Part shown: in pieces, positions 53,060-62,373 of the stretch
How positions within the stretch are numbered: position 1 is the first letter of the stretch
Layout: the number at the start of each line of letters is the position of its first letter
NCBI GenBank assembly: GCA_049115735.1
Contig: JAGDZP010000002.1
Coordinates: 62,001-126,000 of the forward strand
Direction of reading: 5' to 3'
DNA: 64,000 nt
From: CAXBNB01 sp049115735
Lineage (GTDB): Bacteria; Bacteroidota; Bacteroidia; Cytophagales; Cyclobacteriaceae
Notes under the pieces: generated by a model
What the model was told of the DNA's origin: nothing
What the model saw: only the letters and a program-made list of their open reading frames with translations
Databases searched by the model: none
Translations under genes and position numbers: made by a program

Positions 53060-54202
53060 TTACTTCTCCAATTTCAGTACAGCGAATTTTCCTTTGTTCC
53101 ACCCGTGAACAAGCAGATACAATTGCTTTGAGCCGTTTTTCTCCACAAAATGAGGCCATACATGATGGATGTTTGTCAAAATTGGAATACCCAAATCTCC
53201 GGGAACAATCGTAGAGATCAGCTTTTCGCTGTTGTGGGCATAAATAGGAGCAGACTTTTGCTCACCTATTGGTTTCAACGCATTGAAGAAAAAATGTTCT
53301 GTCTCGAAAGATACATTGCACACCAGACTTCCCTCAGGGATGTCATTGAACGTCTCAACGAACTTGCCCTTTTTGGTAAACTTCACGACTTGACCTGCGG
53401 CACGGTTTGCCACCAAAATGTGATTGCTATGGGCATATACACCATGTGCCGTTTGGAATTGCCCGGGCTGATCTCCTTTGCCTCCCCAGGCGAGTTTCCC
53501 CCAGCTCCAGTCGCCATCTTTCTCTGTGATGGTCAGTACAAAATCTCCTTTGGAGTAGCCATGTGCTACATATAATGTTCCTTTAAGGTAGGTCACATCT
53601 GTTACTCCAAAATTGCTGTCTTCAGACGCAAAGAATTCATTGGCAATAGTAAAATCGAATTCAGTTCCTGTTGGCTTTACGATTTCACTAATAATTTTAC
53701 CATCAAGGGTAAGCACGAGAACACGCTTGCCTTCCTGTGCCACAGCAAGCAGTTTCTGCCCTTTGTGCACGAAGAATACGATCCCGTGAATATTATCTTT
53801 TAAGCGTTCGTCACTACCAATGGTAGACCACTTGGTAAGGTCGGAGCTAATTGAGCAAAGGCCGTAACCGGGGATACCGGTATACACAATGCCCGTTTCA
53901 GGGTCTTCGTTAAAACCGCCATGCATTTTGGGTTCAAATTCCTGAGCGTCTTTTGGAAAAGCACCTGTTAGCGCCTCATCCCATGAGAATACAAAATCCC
54001 CCTGCCCGCTTACGGATTTTGCGTTTTCGTGCTCATGATGAGCATCGCTTGCTCCATGGCTGTGATGATGAGCAACACTTGCCGTTTCGTGAGAATGGTG
54101 GGTATGATCGTGATCCACATGCGCACTTTGTGCGAATACCGTTGTTGAAATACCGAAAAGAAAGGCGACTAGAGAGGCCTTAGTGATTGTTCTGTTTGTC
54201 AT
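53060..54202 (-). CDS. Secreted propeller protein with histidine-rich N-terminus
   Basis: About 380 residues from the ATG at 54202; the frame extends to 54238, but 54202 opens the signal peptide (MTNRTITKASLVAFLFGIS). The mature N-terminus is a His cluster, VDHDHTHHSHETASVAHHHS plus HGASDAHHEHENA, with about 14 His in 34 residues. The rest resembles an NHL-type six-bladed propeller: DGKIISEIVKPTGTEFDFTI, VTDVTYLKGTLYVAHGYSKG, TAHGVYAHSNHILVANRAAG with QVVKFTKKGKFVETF. The His tract would bind Zn, Cu or Ni. Function not known. Confidence 0.75.
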   Translation of the reverse strand: MTNRTITKASLVAFLFGISTTVFAQSAHVDHDHTHHSHETASVAHHHSHGASDAHHEHENAKSVSGQGDFVFSWDEALTGAFPKDAQEFEPKMHGGFNEDPETGIVYTGIPGYGLCSISSDLTKWSTIGSDERLKDNIHGIVFFVHKGQKLLAVAQEGKRVLVLTLDGKIISEIVKPTGTEFDFTIANEFFASEDSNFGVTDVTYLKGTLYVAHGYSKGDFVLTITEKDGDWSWGKLAWGGKGDQPGQFQTAHGVYAHSNHILVANRAAGQVVKFTKKGKFVETFNDIPEGSLVCNVSFETEHFFFNALKPIGEQKSAPIYAHNSEKLISTIVPGDLGIPILTNIHHVWPHFVEKNGSKQLYLLVHGWNKGKFAVLKLEK

Positions 54203-54296
54203 GGGTAGTTTTTTAATAATTTTCGGAAAGTTAAACATTCCTCATTTATCAGATAAAGTATGGTTTTCGATTTTAACACAAACCGTTCCAAACTCA

Positions 54297-55058
54297 TTAA
54301 GCACAGTAAACACCACCATTGATGTCAAGAGTAGCACCAGTAATGAAGCCATCATATTCTGAAGCTAAAAACACCACAGCGCGAGCCACATCATCGGGAT
54401 TTCCGGAGCGTCCTAACGGAATACCTTCAATGGTCTGAATAGCAGATTCTTTTTTGGTATGCGTTTTATGAAAACGCGTTCCTTCGATAAATCCTGGCGA
54501 AACAGAATTTACCCTGATGCCATCTGCTCCAAGTTCGCCGGACAATGAGCGTGTCCAGGTCAGCATTGCTCCCTTAGTAGTTGAGTACACCAAAGATCCT
54601 GCATGTCCGCCCTTTCTTCCCGCCAATGAGGCCATGTTTACAATGCTTGCTCCTTCTTTTTTATTCAAATGGGGAACCAACTCCCTGGTCACGTACATCA
54701 TAGTGGAAAGGTTAATGTCAATTAGTCTTCTCCAATAATCTTCAGTAATTTCTGTCACGCCTCTGCGTTCAACCAGGGCACCTGAATTGTTGATTAGGAC
54801 ATCAAAGGTGCCAAAGGACTTAACGGCTTCCTGAACGCATCTCACTGTATCAGCTTCATCAGTCAAATCAGCCTTCAGGCAAAGCACCTTTTGTCCAAGA
54901 CCCTCAGCCTTGGTTTCTAGTTGTTTTGGTACTTCATCCGAACTGAAATAATGTATGCATAGGTTGCATCCAGCATCTATTAGCTGGTCAGCTATTGCCG
55001 CTCCAATGCCTTGTGATGTACCTGTGATAAATGCGTTTTTTCCTTTTAAGGATCCCAT
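54297..55058 (-). CDS. SDR-family NAD(P)-dependent oxidoreductase
   Basis: 253 residues, cytosolic. The Rossmann cofactor site is GTSQGIGAAIA (residues 13-23) and the NNSG motif (90-93) replaces the common NNAG. Catalytic residues are S144, Y158 and K162 in MASLAGRKGGHAGSLVYSTT and the following KGAML. The C-terminus (SPGFIEGTRFHKTH, GNPDDVARAVVFLASEY, DINGGVYCA) is classical. The fold acts on sugar or hydroxy-acid alcohols among others; substrate not predictable. It shares its direction with the AKR (97-bp gap) and the enolase-superfamily protein further upstream. Confidence 0.92.
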   Translation of the reverse strand: MGSLKGKNAFITGTSQGIGAAIADQLIDAGCNLCIHYFSSDEVPKQLETKAEGLGQKVLCLKADLTDEADTVRCVQEAVKSFGTFDVLINNSGALVERRGVTEITEDYWRRLIDINLSTMMYVTRELVPHLNKKEGASIVNMASLAGRKGGHAGSLVYSTTKGAMLTWTRSLSGELGADGIRVNSVSPGFIEGTRFHKTHTKKESAIQTIEGIPLGRSGNPDDVARAVVFLASEYDGFITGATLDINGGVYCA

Positions 55059-55154
55059 ATTTTGTGATTCTAATTATTTCTGGCTGAAGATACCAAATCT
55101 AAATTATTCATAACAGCACTAATTGCCGTGATGACGGTACAGACCAATTTTGTT

Positions 55155-56183
55155 TTAGCTTAATATCCGTTTATAATTCTCAACCATCAGTCCTGCATAA
55201 GGTTTTGCAATTTCCACAAGTTTGTCCAGGTCGGCTTGTTTCATATTTCCCAGCTCCTTTAGCACCGTCACATTTTGTTCGATTTCTTGACTAGACCTGC
55301 AGCCGCTGCATAATGATGAAATTGGCAGAGAATAAACATATTGATGTAGATTAGCCAGAGATAGGCTCGTCTTGCCAACCAAATCAGGAATTTCGCTTGT
55401 TTTAATATTTTTTGGTGTTGTATCAATTCGACCACCCATCATGCTCCCTCCAGCCATAGTTTTCATTGCTATTATTCCATATTTCTTTTTTAGTAAAACT
55501 GGTAGGACATTTTTTTCAAATGATTCAAAGGAAGGATCACATACATTGAGTGGCATTTGGCATGTAGAAAACTCCTGATCCAAACCTCTTTTTTCAAGCT
55601 GTTCCAGGAAATACAGGTGGGTCTTTGGGCTTCTGTGTCCCGTGAATCCTAAGTATCGTGTTTTGCCTTTCGCTTTGGCTTCAAGAAAGGCGTCCAGTAC
55701 GCCATCCCTTAGTCTATTATCCACATCCTCTGGTGTGTTAAAAGTGTGAATTTGCCATAGATCGACATAGTCGGTTTTTAAAGCTTTAAGGGACTCATCC
55801 AGCTGCTGTTTTACGCCATCACCTGTTCTGGCAGGGGCTTTGGTCATGAGAAAAATTTTGTCACGGTATTTTGGCGTCAGAAATTCGCCCATGTATTCTT
55901 CGGACCTACCATCATGATATCCTCTGGCATTGTCGTAAAACCTTACACCCAACTCCATGGAGCGTTCCACCATTCGTTCAGCATCGGCAGGATTTTCCGC
56001 TGTTCCCAGGTGATACCCTCCAAGACAAAACGCCGTAACCTTTTCTCCATTTCGAATCAGTTGTCTCTGGGGTAAAATATCCCCAAGGCTATCACTGGAC
56101 GGCTTACCCAACGCCCAATCTGACATGAGTCCGAGCGCGGTTAAAGCACCGGCTTTTCTAATAAAATCTCTACGGTTTTCCAT
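55155..56183 (-). CDS. Tat-exported aldo/keto reductase
   Basis: 342 residues. The N-terminus MENRRDFIRKAGALTALGLM contains a twin-arginine signal (RRDFI), so it would be exported folded with its cofactor. The aldo/keto-reductase barrel has the catalytic tetrad regions VRFYDNARGYHDGRSEEYMG (Asp, Tyr), LMTKAPARTGDG (Lys) and VDLWQIHTF (His). The C-terminal part has SSLCSGCRSSQEIEQN, a cysteine pair absent from canonical AKRs. Its leader and 5' region resemble those of the enolase-superfamily gene upstream, including the 22-bp inverted-repeat element. Periplasmic carbonyl chemistry on sugars is inferred. Confidence 0.85.
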   Translation of the reverse strand: MENRRDFIRKAGALTALGLMSDWALGKPSSDSLGDILPQRQLIRNGEKVTAFCLGGYHLGTAENPADAERMVERSMELGVRFYDNARGYHDGRSEEYMGEFLTPKYRDKIFLMTKAPARTGDGVKQQLDESLKALKTDYVDLWQIHTFNTPEDVDNRLRDGVLDAFLEAKAKGKTRYLGFTGHRSPKTHLYFLEQLEKRGLDQEFSTCQMPLNVCDPSFESFEKNVLPVLLKKKYGIIAMKTMAGGSMMGGRIDTTPKNIKTSEIPDLVGKTSLSLANLHQYVYSLPISSLCSGCRSSQEIEQNVTVLKELGNMKQADLDKLVEIAKPYAGLMVENYKRILS

Positions 56184-56225
56184 TTTAGTCTGATCAATTA
56201 ATAGTTAAAGAAGGGTACTCTACAC

Positions 56226-56247
56226 CACTAAAATTAATCAAATAGTG
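56226..56247 (-). promoter_or_regulatory. CACTA-N12-TAGTG inverted repeat upstream of the AKR gene
   Basis: CACTA (56226-56230) and TAGTG (56243-56247) flank AAATTAATCAAA. The element lies 42 bp before the AKR start codon. The same 22-bp element, with one difference, lies at the same distance before the other Tat-leader gene. Likely a shared operator or promoter. Confidence 0.55.
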
Positions 56248-56469
56248 AGAGGAAAGCGAGTATTTGATTAACTAAGCTGTGACCATATTGCTATAAAGGA
56301 GCGATTCTTTGGTCAAGCTGACAGCTCAAAAATCATTCTCCTTAAATCTGAATATTAATAGAGGAGCCGAGTATGAGGTTGCATTTGATCAAATTATCAC
56401 CACCTATTTATTTCACTTTACAATTATTGTCTTTACTTCACCATTGACAATGCTTCGATTCAGTATATT

Positions 56470-57615
56470 CTACTCCCAGTCAAAGCCAGGTCCTTCGGGT
56501 AGGTTTAGCCTCCCATCGACAAGAAAATCTGTACCACCAGTTTCCACATAAATCACATTTGGCAGGCAGGCCATCACATTCATGTGAGCAGCCCCTCCAC
56601 CATGTGATGCGTAGGGAATATTGAAAGCATGAGCCATGTGACCAATTTCCAGCAGGGCGGTTGGACCACCCGCTCTTCTTAGATCTGGTTGCACAATGTC
56701 CACAGCGTCATTTTTAATAAATCTTGAAAAATCGTGAGAGCTAAACAGGTTTTCTCCGGTGGCTAACTGTATGCTCAGTTCTAATCCAATTTTCTTATAA
56801 CCCTCTAAGTCATGTGCAGGAATTGGTTCCTCTAACCAGTACAACCCTAGATCTTCGTAGGCTTTGCCCCGCATGATTGCCTCACCAACTGTGAGTACCT
56901 GATTGGCATCTACCATTAGCCTTATGTCTTCTCCAATGATTGATTTGACGAATTTGATTCGGGCGATATCCTGTTTAAGCGTCGGGAAACCAACCTTGAG
57001 TTTCAATGCTTTATAGCCCTGGCTCAAAGCCTTTTCGCAGCGTTCCTTCAGTTGTTTTTCATCATAATTTATCCATCCGAGCATGCCATAAGCAGGGATG
57101 CTGTCGTGGCATCCACCCCAAATATTCCAGCAGGGAGTTTCGAGGGTCTTTCCCAGACAGTCCCACAATGCGGTATCAATGGCAGCAATAGCGAGGGTCG
57201 CAATGCCAGAAGTACCGTGGTAGTCTGTCTCGTAAACCATAGCTTCATAGATCTGACGGATTTTGGACAGTTGCATGCCCTTGACTACAGGAGCGAGTTC
57301 CTGGATGATCACGCCCTCAAGTGCCTCCAATCCACCGGCAATTCTGCCATAACTGATACTGCCGCTTCCACTAAAACCATCATCGGTGATGACCCTGACC
57401 GAGAGTTGCCCGACACCAGGCAAAGACTGTAAGGCATCTCGTATTGGGTTGGGGTTTGGTTCCTTTTTGTGAAGTGTTACCTCAATATCAGTTATTTTGG
57501 AATTGACACCTTTGGCATTGCTCTTAGCGCTAGCGATAGACAAAGGAGCAGCGGCCAGTGCTGATGCGGCACTGCCAATGACTATTTTTTTCACAAAATC
57601 TCTACGGTTTTCCAT
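56470..57615 (-). CDS. Tat-exported enolase-superfamily (mandelate racemase/muconate lactonizing) protein
   Basis: 381 residues. MENRRDFVKK plus a hydrophobic stretch (IVIGSAASALAAAPLSIASA) is a twin-arginine signal. The enolase-superfamily barrel is complete: K205-L-K207 (KxK, MR-type), metal ligands D236 (MVDAN), E262/E263 (WLEEP) and E288 (ATGEN), D311 (VQPDL) and H338 (ASHGG). Such enzymes dehydrate, cycloisomerise or epimerise acid sugars and are normally cytosolic, so export is unusual. It lies upstream of the AKR gene (286-bp gap; 56184-56469 has no further ORF except the shared element) and divergent from the PQQ dehydrogenase. Confidence 0.87.
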   Translation of the reverse strand: MENRRDFVKKIVIGSAASALAAAPLSIASAKSNAKGVNSKITDIEVTLHKKEPNPNPIRDALQSLPGVGQLSVRVITDDGFSGSGSISYGRIAGGLEALEGVIIQELAPVVKGMQLSKIRQIYEAMVYETDYHGTSGIATLAIAAIDTALWDCLGKTLETPCWNIWGGCHDSIPAYGMLGWINYDEKQLKERCEKALSQGYKALKLKVGFPTLKQDIARIKFVKSIIGEDIRLMVDANQVLTVGEAIMRGKAYEDLGLYWLEEPIPAHDLEGYKKIGLELSIQLATGENLFSSHDFSRFIKNDAVDIVQPDLRRAGGPTALLEIGHMAHAFNIPYASHGGGAAHMNVMACLPNVIYVETGGTDFLVDGRLNLPEGPGFDWE

Positions 57616-57657
57616 TTTGGTTCGATCAATTATTGCTTATAGAATGGTTCTTTGCTC

Positions 57658-57679
57658 CACTAAAATTAACCAAATAGTG
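57658..57679 (-). promoter_or_regulatory. CACTA-N12-TAGTG inverted repeat upstream of the Tat-enolase gene
   Basis: CACTA (57658-57662) and TAGTG (57675-57679) flank AAATTAACCAAA. It lies 42 bp before the start codon, exactly as at the AKR gene. The leader sequences downstream (TTGATCRRAC before ATGGAAAACCGTAGAGAT) are also shared. Confidence 0.55.
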
Positions 57680-57798
57680 TAGGGAAAACGAAATAATACA
57701 TTTAGAATGTGTCGTATGCAAGGTGAGTCACTCGCGTCATTATTTTTAAAGGCTACAAAATTCTTCATCATAAGAATGCAGAGTTCCTGTTTCAATGA

Positions 57799-57806
57799 TA
57801 ATTTTG
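57799..57806 (+). promoter_or_regulatory. Candidate -7 element of the PQQ dehydrogenase gene
   Basis: TAATTTTG fits TAnnTTTG and is 55 bp before the GTG start at 57862. No good -33 element was found. Confidence 0.3.
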
Positions 57807-57861
57807 AAAATATCAAGATCAGGGAGTTATGATTATTGTTCTCTAAGCACTAAATTAAAGC

Positions 57862-60024
57862 GTGAAAAAACCTTTTCTATTTAATGTGACACGTTTTGGA
57901 AGCTGGATTGTACTAATAATGCTCTTGATTTCTTGCCAGAGTAATGTTGATCAATTTGCTAATACTGACTGGCCAGCCTACCTGGGGAGCAAATCGAGTG
58001 CTCAATATTCTACCCTCACTCAAATAACGGCAGACAATGTTAGTGATCTTGAAATTGCATGGATATACCAACCAAAGGGCGACAGTCTCGGCAAGCGGTC
58101 ACAATTTTCACTCAATCCGATAATAGTAGACGAGGTACTTTATGGCCTTTCCCCTAATCAAAAGTGTTTTGCCGTAAATGCAGCTACAGGAGAAGAGCTA
58201 TGGTCGTATGATCCCTTCGAGAATGAGGAAGAAAAATTTCGTGGAGGTATAGGTCGTGGTGTTACTTACTGGAGTGATGGCAAGAATGATGAACGCATAT
58301 TTGCTCCCTATAAATCATTTATTTATTCGCTTGAGGCGAAGACCGGTAAACTGATCGAGTCTTTTGGTGATGGTGGGAGAATAGATTTGAAAAATGACTT
58401 AGGCAGAGATGTGTCCAATTCTTTTGTTGCGGGTTTTGCACCTGGGGTTGTCTATAAAAATTTGCTTATTCAAGGCACTACGGTCTCTGAATCTGAAAAG
58501 GCGGCACCCGGCCATATCCGAGCGTACGATGTTTTGACGGGGGAAAAAAAGTGGATTTTTCATACTATTCCTCACCCTGGGGAATTTGGTTATGAAACCT
58601 GGGGTAAAGACAACTGGAAATCTACTGGAGGGGCGAACGCCTGGTCTGGGTTGACACTGGATGAAAAACTGGGGATCGTCTATGTACCACTTGGATCAGC
58701 TAATTATGACTTCTTTGGTGGTGATAGGCCGGGAGATAATTTATTTGCAAACTGCCTTGTAGCACTGGATGCGACTACTGGTGAACGAATTTGGCACTAT
58801 CAAACCGTACACCATGATATTTGGGATAGAGACCTGCCATCCCCACCTAATCTGGTAGACTTGACTATTGATGGAAAGGAAATGAAAGCAATAGCACAGG
58901 TAACGAAAACAGGTTTTTTATTTTTGCTGGATAGATTAACCGGGGAGCCAATATTCGAAATTAACGAGGAACCTTTTCCACCTTCTGAGTTGGAAACAGA
59001 GTTCACAAATAAAACCCAGCCTATTCCTACCAAACCGGAACCATTTACCCGACAGTATCTTGATACCACTATGTTGACCCAGGTCTCCCCTGAGGCTCAT
59101 GCTTTTGTAAAGGAGCAATTGCTCTCCATGAATTATGGTAACTACTTCATTCCACCAAGCTTAAAGGGGACAGTTATATTTCCGGGACTGGGAGGTGGAG
59201 GAACCTGGGGTGGGGCCGCTTATGATCCAGATGAGGGTATGCTTTATATCAATTCAAATGAGATACCTTATATTCTACAGCTGGCGCAAATTGAAGTCTA
59301 CCAAGATCAGACAACTTTAGAGCATGGAAGGGGCATTTACCAACAGGTTTGTGCCAATTGTCATGGGGCTGATCTGATGGGTACGGACCACATGGGTGCG
59401 GCACCAGCATTGTTGACCATAGCAGAACGCTATGATAAAAGTCAATTGGTAAGAAAAATCGCGATTGGGGGAGCAACTATGCCACCATTCTTCTGGATGC
59501 CCGAAAATGAAATTGAGGCAATAGCTGAATACTTACTGAACTATACCAGCGAATCACAAGACGTTCAACGCACAACCAGTGGCAGGGCAGATACCATTAT
59601 TTATGCCAATATGGGTTATAGAAAGCTCTTGGATCATGAAGGCTTTCCTGGGATCACACCTCCCTGGGGCACGGTCTCCGCTGTTGATTTGGCTGAAGGC
59701 AAGGTGGTTTGGCAAAAGCCACTGGGCTATTATCCTGAATTGGCTGAAAGATATGGTCTGGACAATACAGGGTCAGAGCTCTTTGGCGGCCCAGTACTAA
59801 CGGCGAGTGGTCTTTTGTTCACCGCAGCTACAAAAGACCATCACATGCGTGCTTTCGATAAAAAGACTGGCGAATTGCTATGGAAGTATGAGTTGCCGGC
59901 GGGTGGGTACGCTACACCAGCAATTTATGAAGCTGATGGAAAGCAATTTATCGTTATAGCTTGCGGCTCTGCCAAACTCGAGTCTCCAGCAGATAACAAG
60001 ATTGTTGCATTCGCTTTGCCTTAG
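57862..60024 (+). CDS. PQQ-dependent dehydrogenase lipoprotein with an inserted cytochrome c domain
   Basis: 720 residues from a GTG at 57862; the signal peptide ends in a lipobox (MLLISCQSN), so the enzyme is lipid-anchored. Propeller repeats are DWPAYLGSKSSAQYSTLTQI, DNVSDLEIAWIYQP and YGLSPNQKCFAVNAATGEEL. The tryptophan-docking motif GERIWHYQTVHHDIWDRDLP is typical of quinoproteins. A class I cytochrome c domain (about 485-570) with heme motif C497-A-N-C500-H501 and a later Met (GGATMPPFFWM) is inserted before the last propeller blade. It oxidises a sugar or alcohol and passes electrons to the periplasmic chain. It is divergent from the Tat-enolase gene and may belong to the same pathway (inference). 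Confidence 0.92.
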   Translation: MKKPFLFNVTRFGSWIVLIMLLISCQSNVDQFANTDWPAYLGSKSSAQYSTLTQITADNVSDLEIAWIYQPKGDSLGKRSQFSLNPIIVDEVLYGLSPNQKCFAVNAATGEELWSYDPFENEEEKFRGGIGRGVTYWSDGKNDERIFAPYKSFIYSLEAKTGKLIESFGDGGRIDLKNDLGRDVSNSFVAGFAPGVVYKNLLIQGTTVSESEKAAPGHIRAYDVLTGEKKWIFHTIPHPGEFGYETWGKDNWKSTGGANAWSGLTLDEKLGIVYVPLGSANYDFFGGDRPGDNLFANCLVALDATTGERIWHYQTVHHDIWDRDLPSPPNLVDLTIDGKEMKAIAQVTKTGFLFLLDRLTGEPIFEINEEPFPPSELETEFTNKTQPIPTKPEPFTRQYLDTTMLTQVSPEAHAFVKEQLLSMNYGNYFIPPSLKGTVIFPGLGGGGTWGGAAYDPDEGMLYINSNEIPYILQLAQIEVYQDQTTLEHGRGIYQQVCANCHGADLMGTDHMGAAPALLTIAERYDKSQLVRKIAIGGATMPPFFWMPENEIEAIAEYLLNYTSESQDVQRTTSGRADTIIYANMGYRKLLDHEGFPGITPPWGTVSAVDLAEGKVVWQKPLGYYPELAERYGLDNTGSELFGGPVLTASGLLFTAATKDHHMRAFDKKTGELLWKYELPAGGYATPAIYEADGKQFIVIACGSAKLESPADNKIVAFALP

Positions 60025-60114
60025 ATGGCAATGGAGTTTAGGAAATAGATTATTCGAAATGATTTAGATATCATATTTCATTGTTCACTTTCGCTGATTG
60101 ATACTCAGATACTC

Positions 60115-62373
60115 TTAGTTAATATTCAGAACACCTCCTTTTGTCAAATCCGCATGATTGATAAAAAATGACCGGGATGGCTTTCCATTAAAAAGAACTT
60201 GCCTGGCATATTCTCCTTTTTTTAAGGCCGAGTTTTTTTGGATTATGAGCTTCTGGCCAGAATAGTATTTTTGATTCAGAGAAATTGTGATTTTGTCAAA
60301 ATAGGGAAGAGAAACTGCATAGTTCATATCTCCCGGGCATACCGGATAAATACCCAACATACTGAAAATTGCCCAGGTGGATAGGGCACCTGTGTCATCA
60401 TTTCCAGGAATCCCCGCTGGAGTATTGTGATAGTATTTGTTCAATAACTCAGTAACTTGTTTTTGACTTTTCCATTCTGATCCCTGTACATAGTTATAAA
60501 GATAAGGGTAGGTGATATCTGGCTCATTGGCCATATCATAATTATCTGTTTCGAATAGCATATCAAGCTGGTTCACAAATTTGCGCTTCCCACCCACAAG
60601 CTTAATCACTCCATTAATATCGTGAGGAACATAAAAACGATATTGCCATGCATTGCCTTCTACGTAACCTGGAGTAGCTTCAAAATTTTTGCCTGCTTCC
60701 GGGTCGAAAGGAGCTAGCCAACTTCCGTCCTGCATTCTAGGACGTAGCATTCCTGTTGTAGGGTCATACAGTTTCTTGTAGCCTAAGGATTTTGTGTTAT
60801 ACTTATCGAAATCAGATTTCTTTCCTAGCTTTTTGGCTAATTGACCCAGGTTCCAATCTGCTATGTAATACTCCAATGATGTTGAAACACTACCACCCCG
60901 TTGATCTGTTGTGTCCTCATGAACATATCCCTTTGCATTATAGATATCAATTCCTGGTCTGATTAAGTTATTGGATGCGGGGTTATCCGAAGATTTTTTC
61001 ATCGCCTCATAGGCCTTATTTACATCAAAATCTGTGATTCCCCTTAGATAGGTGTCCGTGATAACCGGGCTGGCTGGATCTCCGACCATCACTTCTGTTT
61101 CCATTCCAATCAACTCCCATTTAGGAAGCCAACCACTTTCATCATACATCTCAACCATCGAATTGACCATTTGTGATTGAATTTCCGGATAGACCAATGA
61201 AAGTAGAGGGTGGACATTCCTATAAGTGTCCCAGAGAGAAAAAACGCTGAACCGATTCTTGTCGGTATTACCTATGCCGTATTTACCCATAAGTGGATAT
61301 TCACCATTTACATCATTGATAATATTAGGGTGGATCAACGTATGGTAGAGGGCAGTGTAAAAAATCGTCTTCGCATCCAGATTATCAGATTCGATATCAA
61401 TTCTGGAAAGAAGTTCATTCCATTTGTTACTATTGGCTTCTGCGGTTTGATCAAAATCGAATTCAGGTTGTTCTTTTTCCAGATTCATCCAGGCGTTTTC
61501 GGTACTCACATAGGATATGGCTACTTTCACGAAAATGTTTTCATTGTCTTCAGTCTCAAAGGTGAAATATGCCCCGATGTTATCTCCCGATAATGGATGC
61601 AAGTATCCTTCATAAGGTTTGAACGCATCGTTGTATCCTACCCAGTCAGCTTCTACTGCTTTGTACTTTGGCATCTTCTTCCACGCACCAAAGTTTTTTG
61701 GTGCTTTGCTTAGCTCAAAGGCAAAGTAAACAGGTCGAACATCCTCCGAGTGATAACAAAAGGTGCCTATGGTTTTGTAGCCTTCAATTTTAGTTGGTGA
61801 GAGAATTTTTAAATAGGCTCCCGTTTCGTTGGTCAAGCCCAAGCCAAGGTTTAAAAGAATATTAGATTCTCCTCCAGGAAAGATGTATTTGCTTATGCCA
61901 GTCCTTGTGGTACTAGTTGTTTCTACTTTGATTTTATACTTATTGAGCACATTACTATAATAGCCAGGCTTTGCAACTTCATCTGAGTATGTCGAACCAT
62001 AATTTTCTGAATTGAAATCAAGCTGACCTGTAGTGGGCATCAATAAAATGGACCCCAAATCAGGACAACCAACACCACTTAAGTTTACATGACTGTATCC
62101 CGTAAGAAATTGATTTTCCTGGATATAAGTTCTGGAATTCCACTCCAAATCCATTTCATGCTTGTTGCCTTCTCCCTTTTTATGTGCTACATTGAAAGGC
62201 GAAATTGAAATCATACCATGTGGGTAATTTGGTCCCGGATGAGTTGCTCCATAATTAGAAGTACCTATAAATGGATTGACATAATCAATGTATTCTTGTG
62301 CCAGAGATTTTTCTGAAACAAACCAGCCCAGAATAGCTGATGTGATTAAGAGTTTGAGTGAATTTCTAATCAT
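60115..62373 (-). CDS. GH92-family glycosidase (probable alpha-mannosidase)
   Basis: About 752 residues from the ATG at 62373, which overlaps the stop of the upstream gene (ATGA). The frame is open to 62421, but the overlap start also opens a signal peptide (MIRNSLKLLITSAILGWFV). The GH92 signature is evident: YVNPFIGTSNYGATHPGPNY, then HVNLSGVGCPDLGSILLMPT, then FSVFSLWDTYRNVHPLLSLV, and the calcium/catalytic region GNDDTGALSTWAIFSMLGIY near the end. GH92 enzymes release mannose from alpha-1,2, -1,3 or -1,6 linkages exolytically, usually in a calcium-dependent way. Translational coupling to the CBM9-like protein indicates joint function on a mannose-containing glycan. Confidence 0.93.
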   Translation of the reverse strand: MIRNSLKLLITSAILGWFVSEKSLAQEYIDYVNPFIGTSNYGATHPGPNYPHGMISISPFNVAHKKGEGNKHEMDLEWNSRTYIQENQFLTGYSHVNLSGVGCPDLGSILLMPTTGQLDFNSENYGSTYSDEVAKPGYYSNVLNKYKIKVETTSTTRTGISKYIFPGGESNILLNLGLGLTNETGAYLKILSPTKIEGYKTIGTFCYHSEDVRPVYFAFELSKAPKNFGAWKKMPKYKAVEADWVGYNDAFKPYEGYLHPLSGDNIGAYFTFETEDNENIFVKVAISYVSTENAWMNLEKEQPEFDFDQTAEANSNKWNELLSRIDIESDNLDAKTIFYTALYHTLIHPNIINDVNGEYPLMGKYGIGNTDKNRFSVFSLWDTYRNVHPLLSLVYPEIQSQMVNSMVEMYDESGWLPKWELIGMETEVMVGDPASPVITDTYLRGITDFDVNKAYEAMKKSSDNPASNNLIRPGIDIYNAKGYVHEDTTDQRGGSVSTSLEYYIADWNLGQLAKKLGKKSDFDKYNTKSLGYKKLYDPTTGMLRPRMQDGSWLAPFDPEAGKNFEATPGYVEGNAWQYRFYVPHDINGVIKLVGGKRKFVNQLDMLFETDNYDMANEPDITYPYLYNYVQGSEWKSQKQVTELLNKYYHNTPAGIPGNDDTGALSTWAIFSMLGIYPVCPGDMNYAVSLPYFDKITISLNQKYYSGQKLIIQKNSALKKGEYARQVLFNGKPSRSFFINHADLTKGGVLNIN

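Noticed and set aside
56309..56551. 80-codon forward frame in the gap before the Tat-enolase gene
   Set aside because: Runs into the antisense of the enolase-superfamily C-terminus and has no signal, motif or plausible start context.
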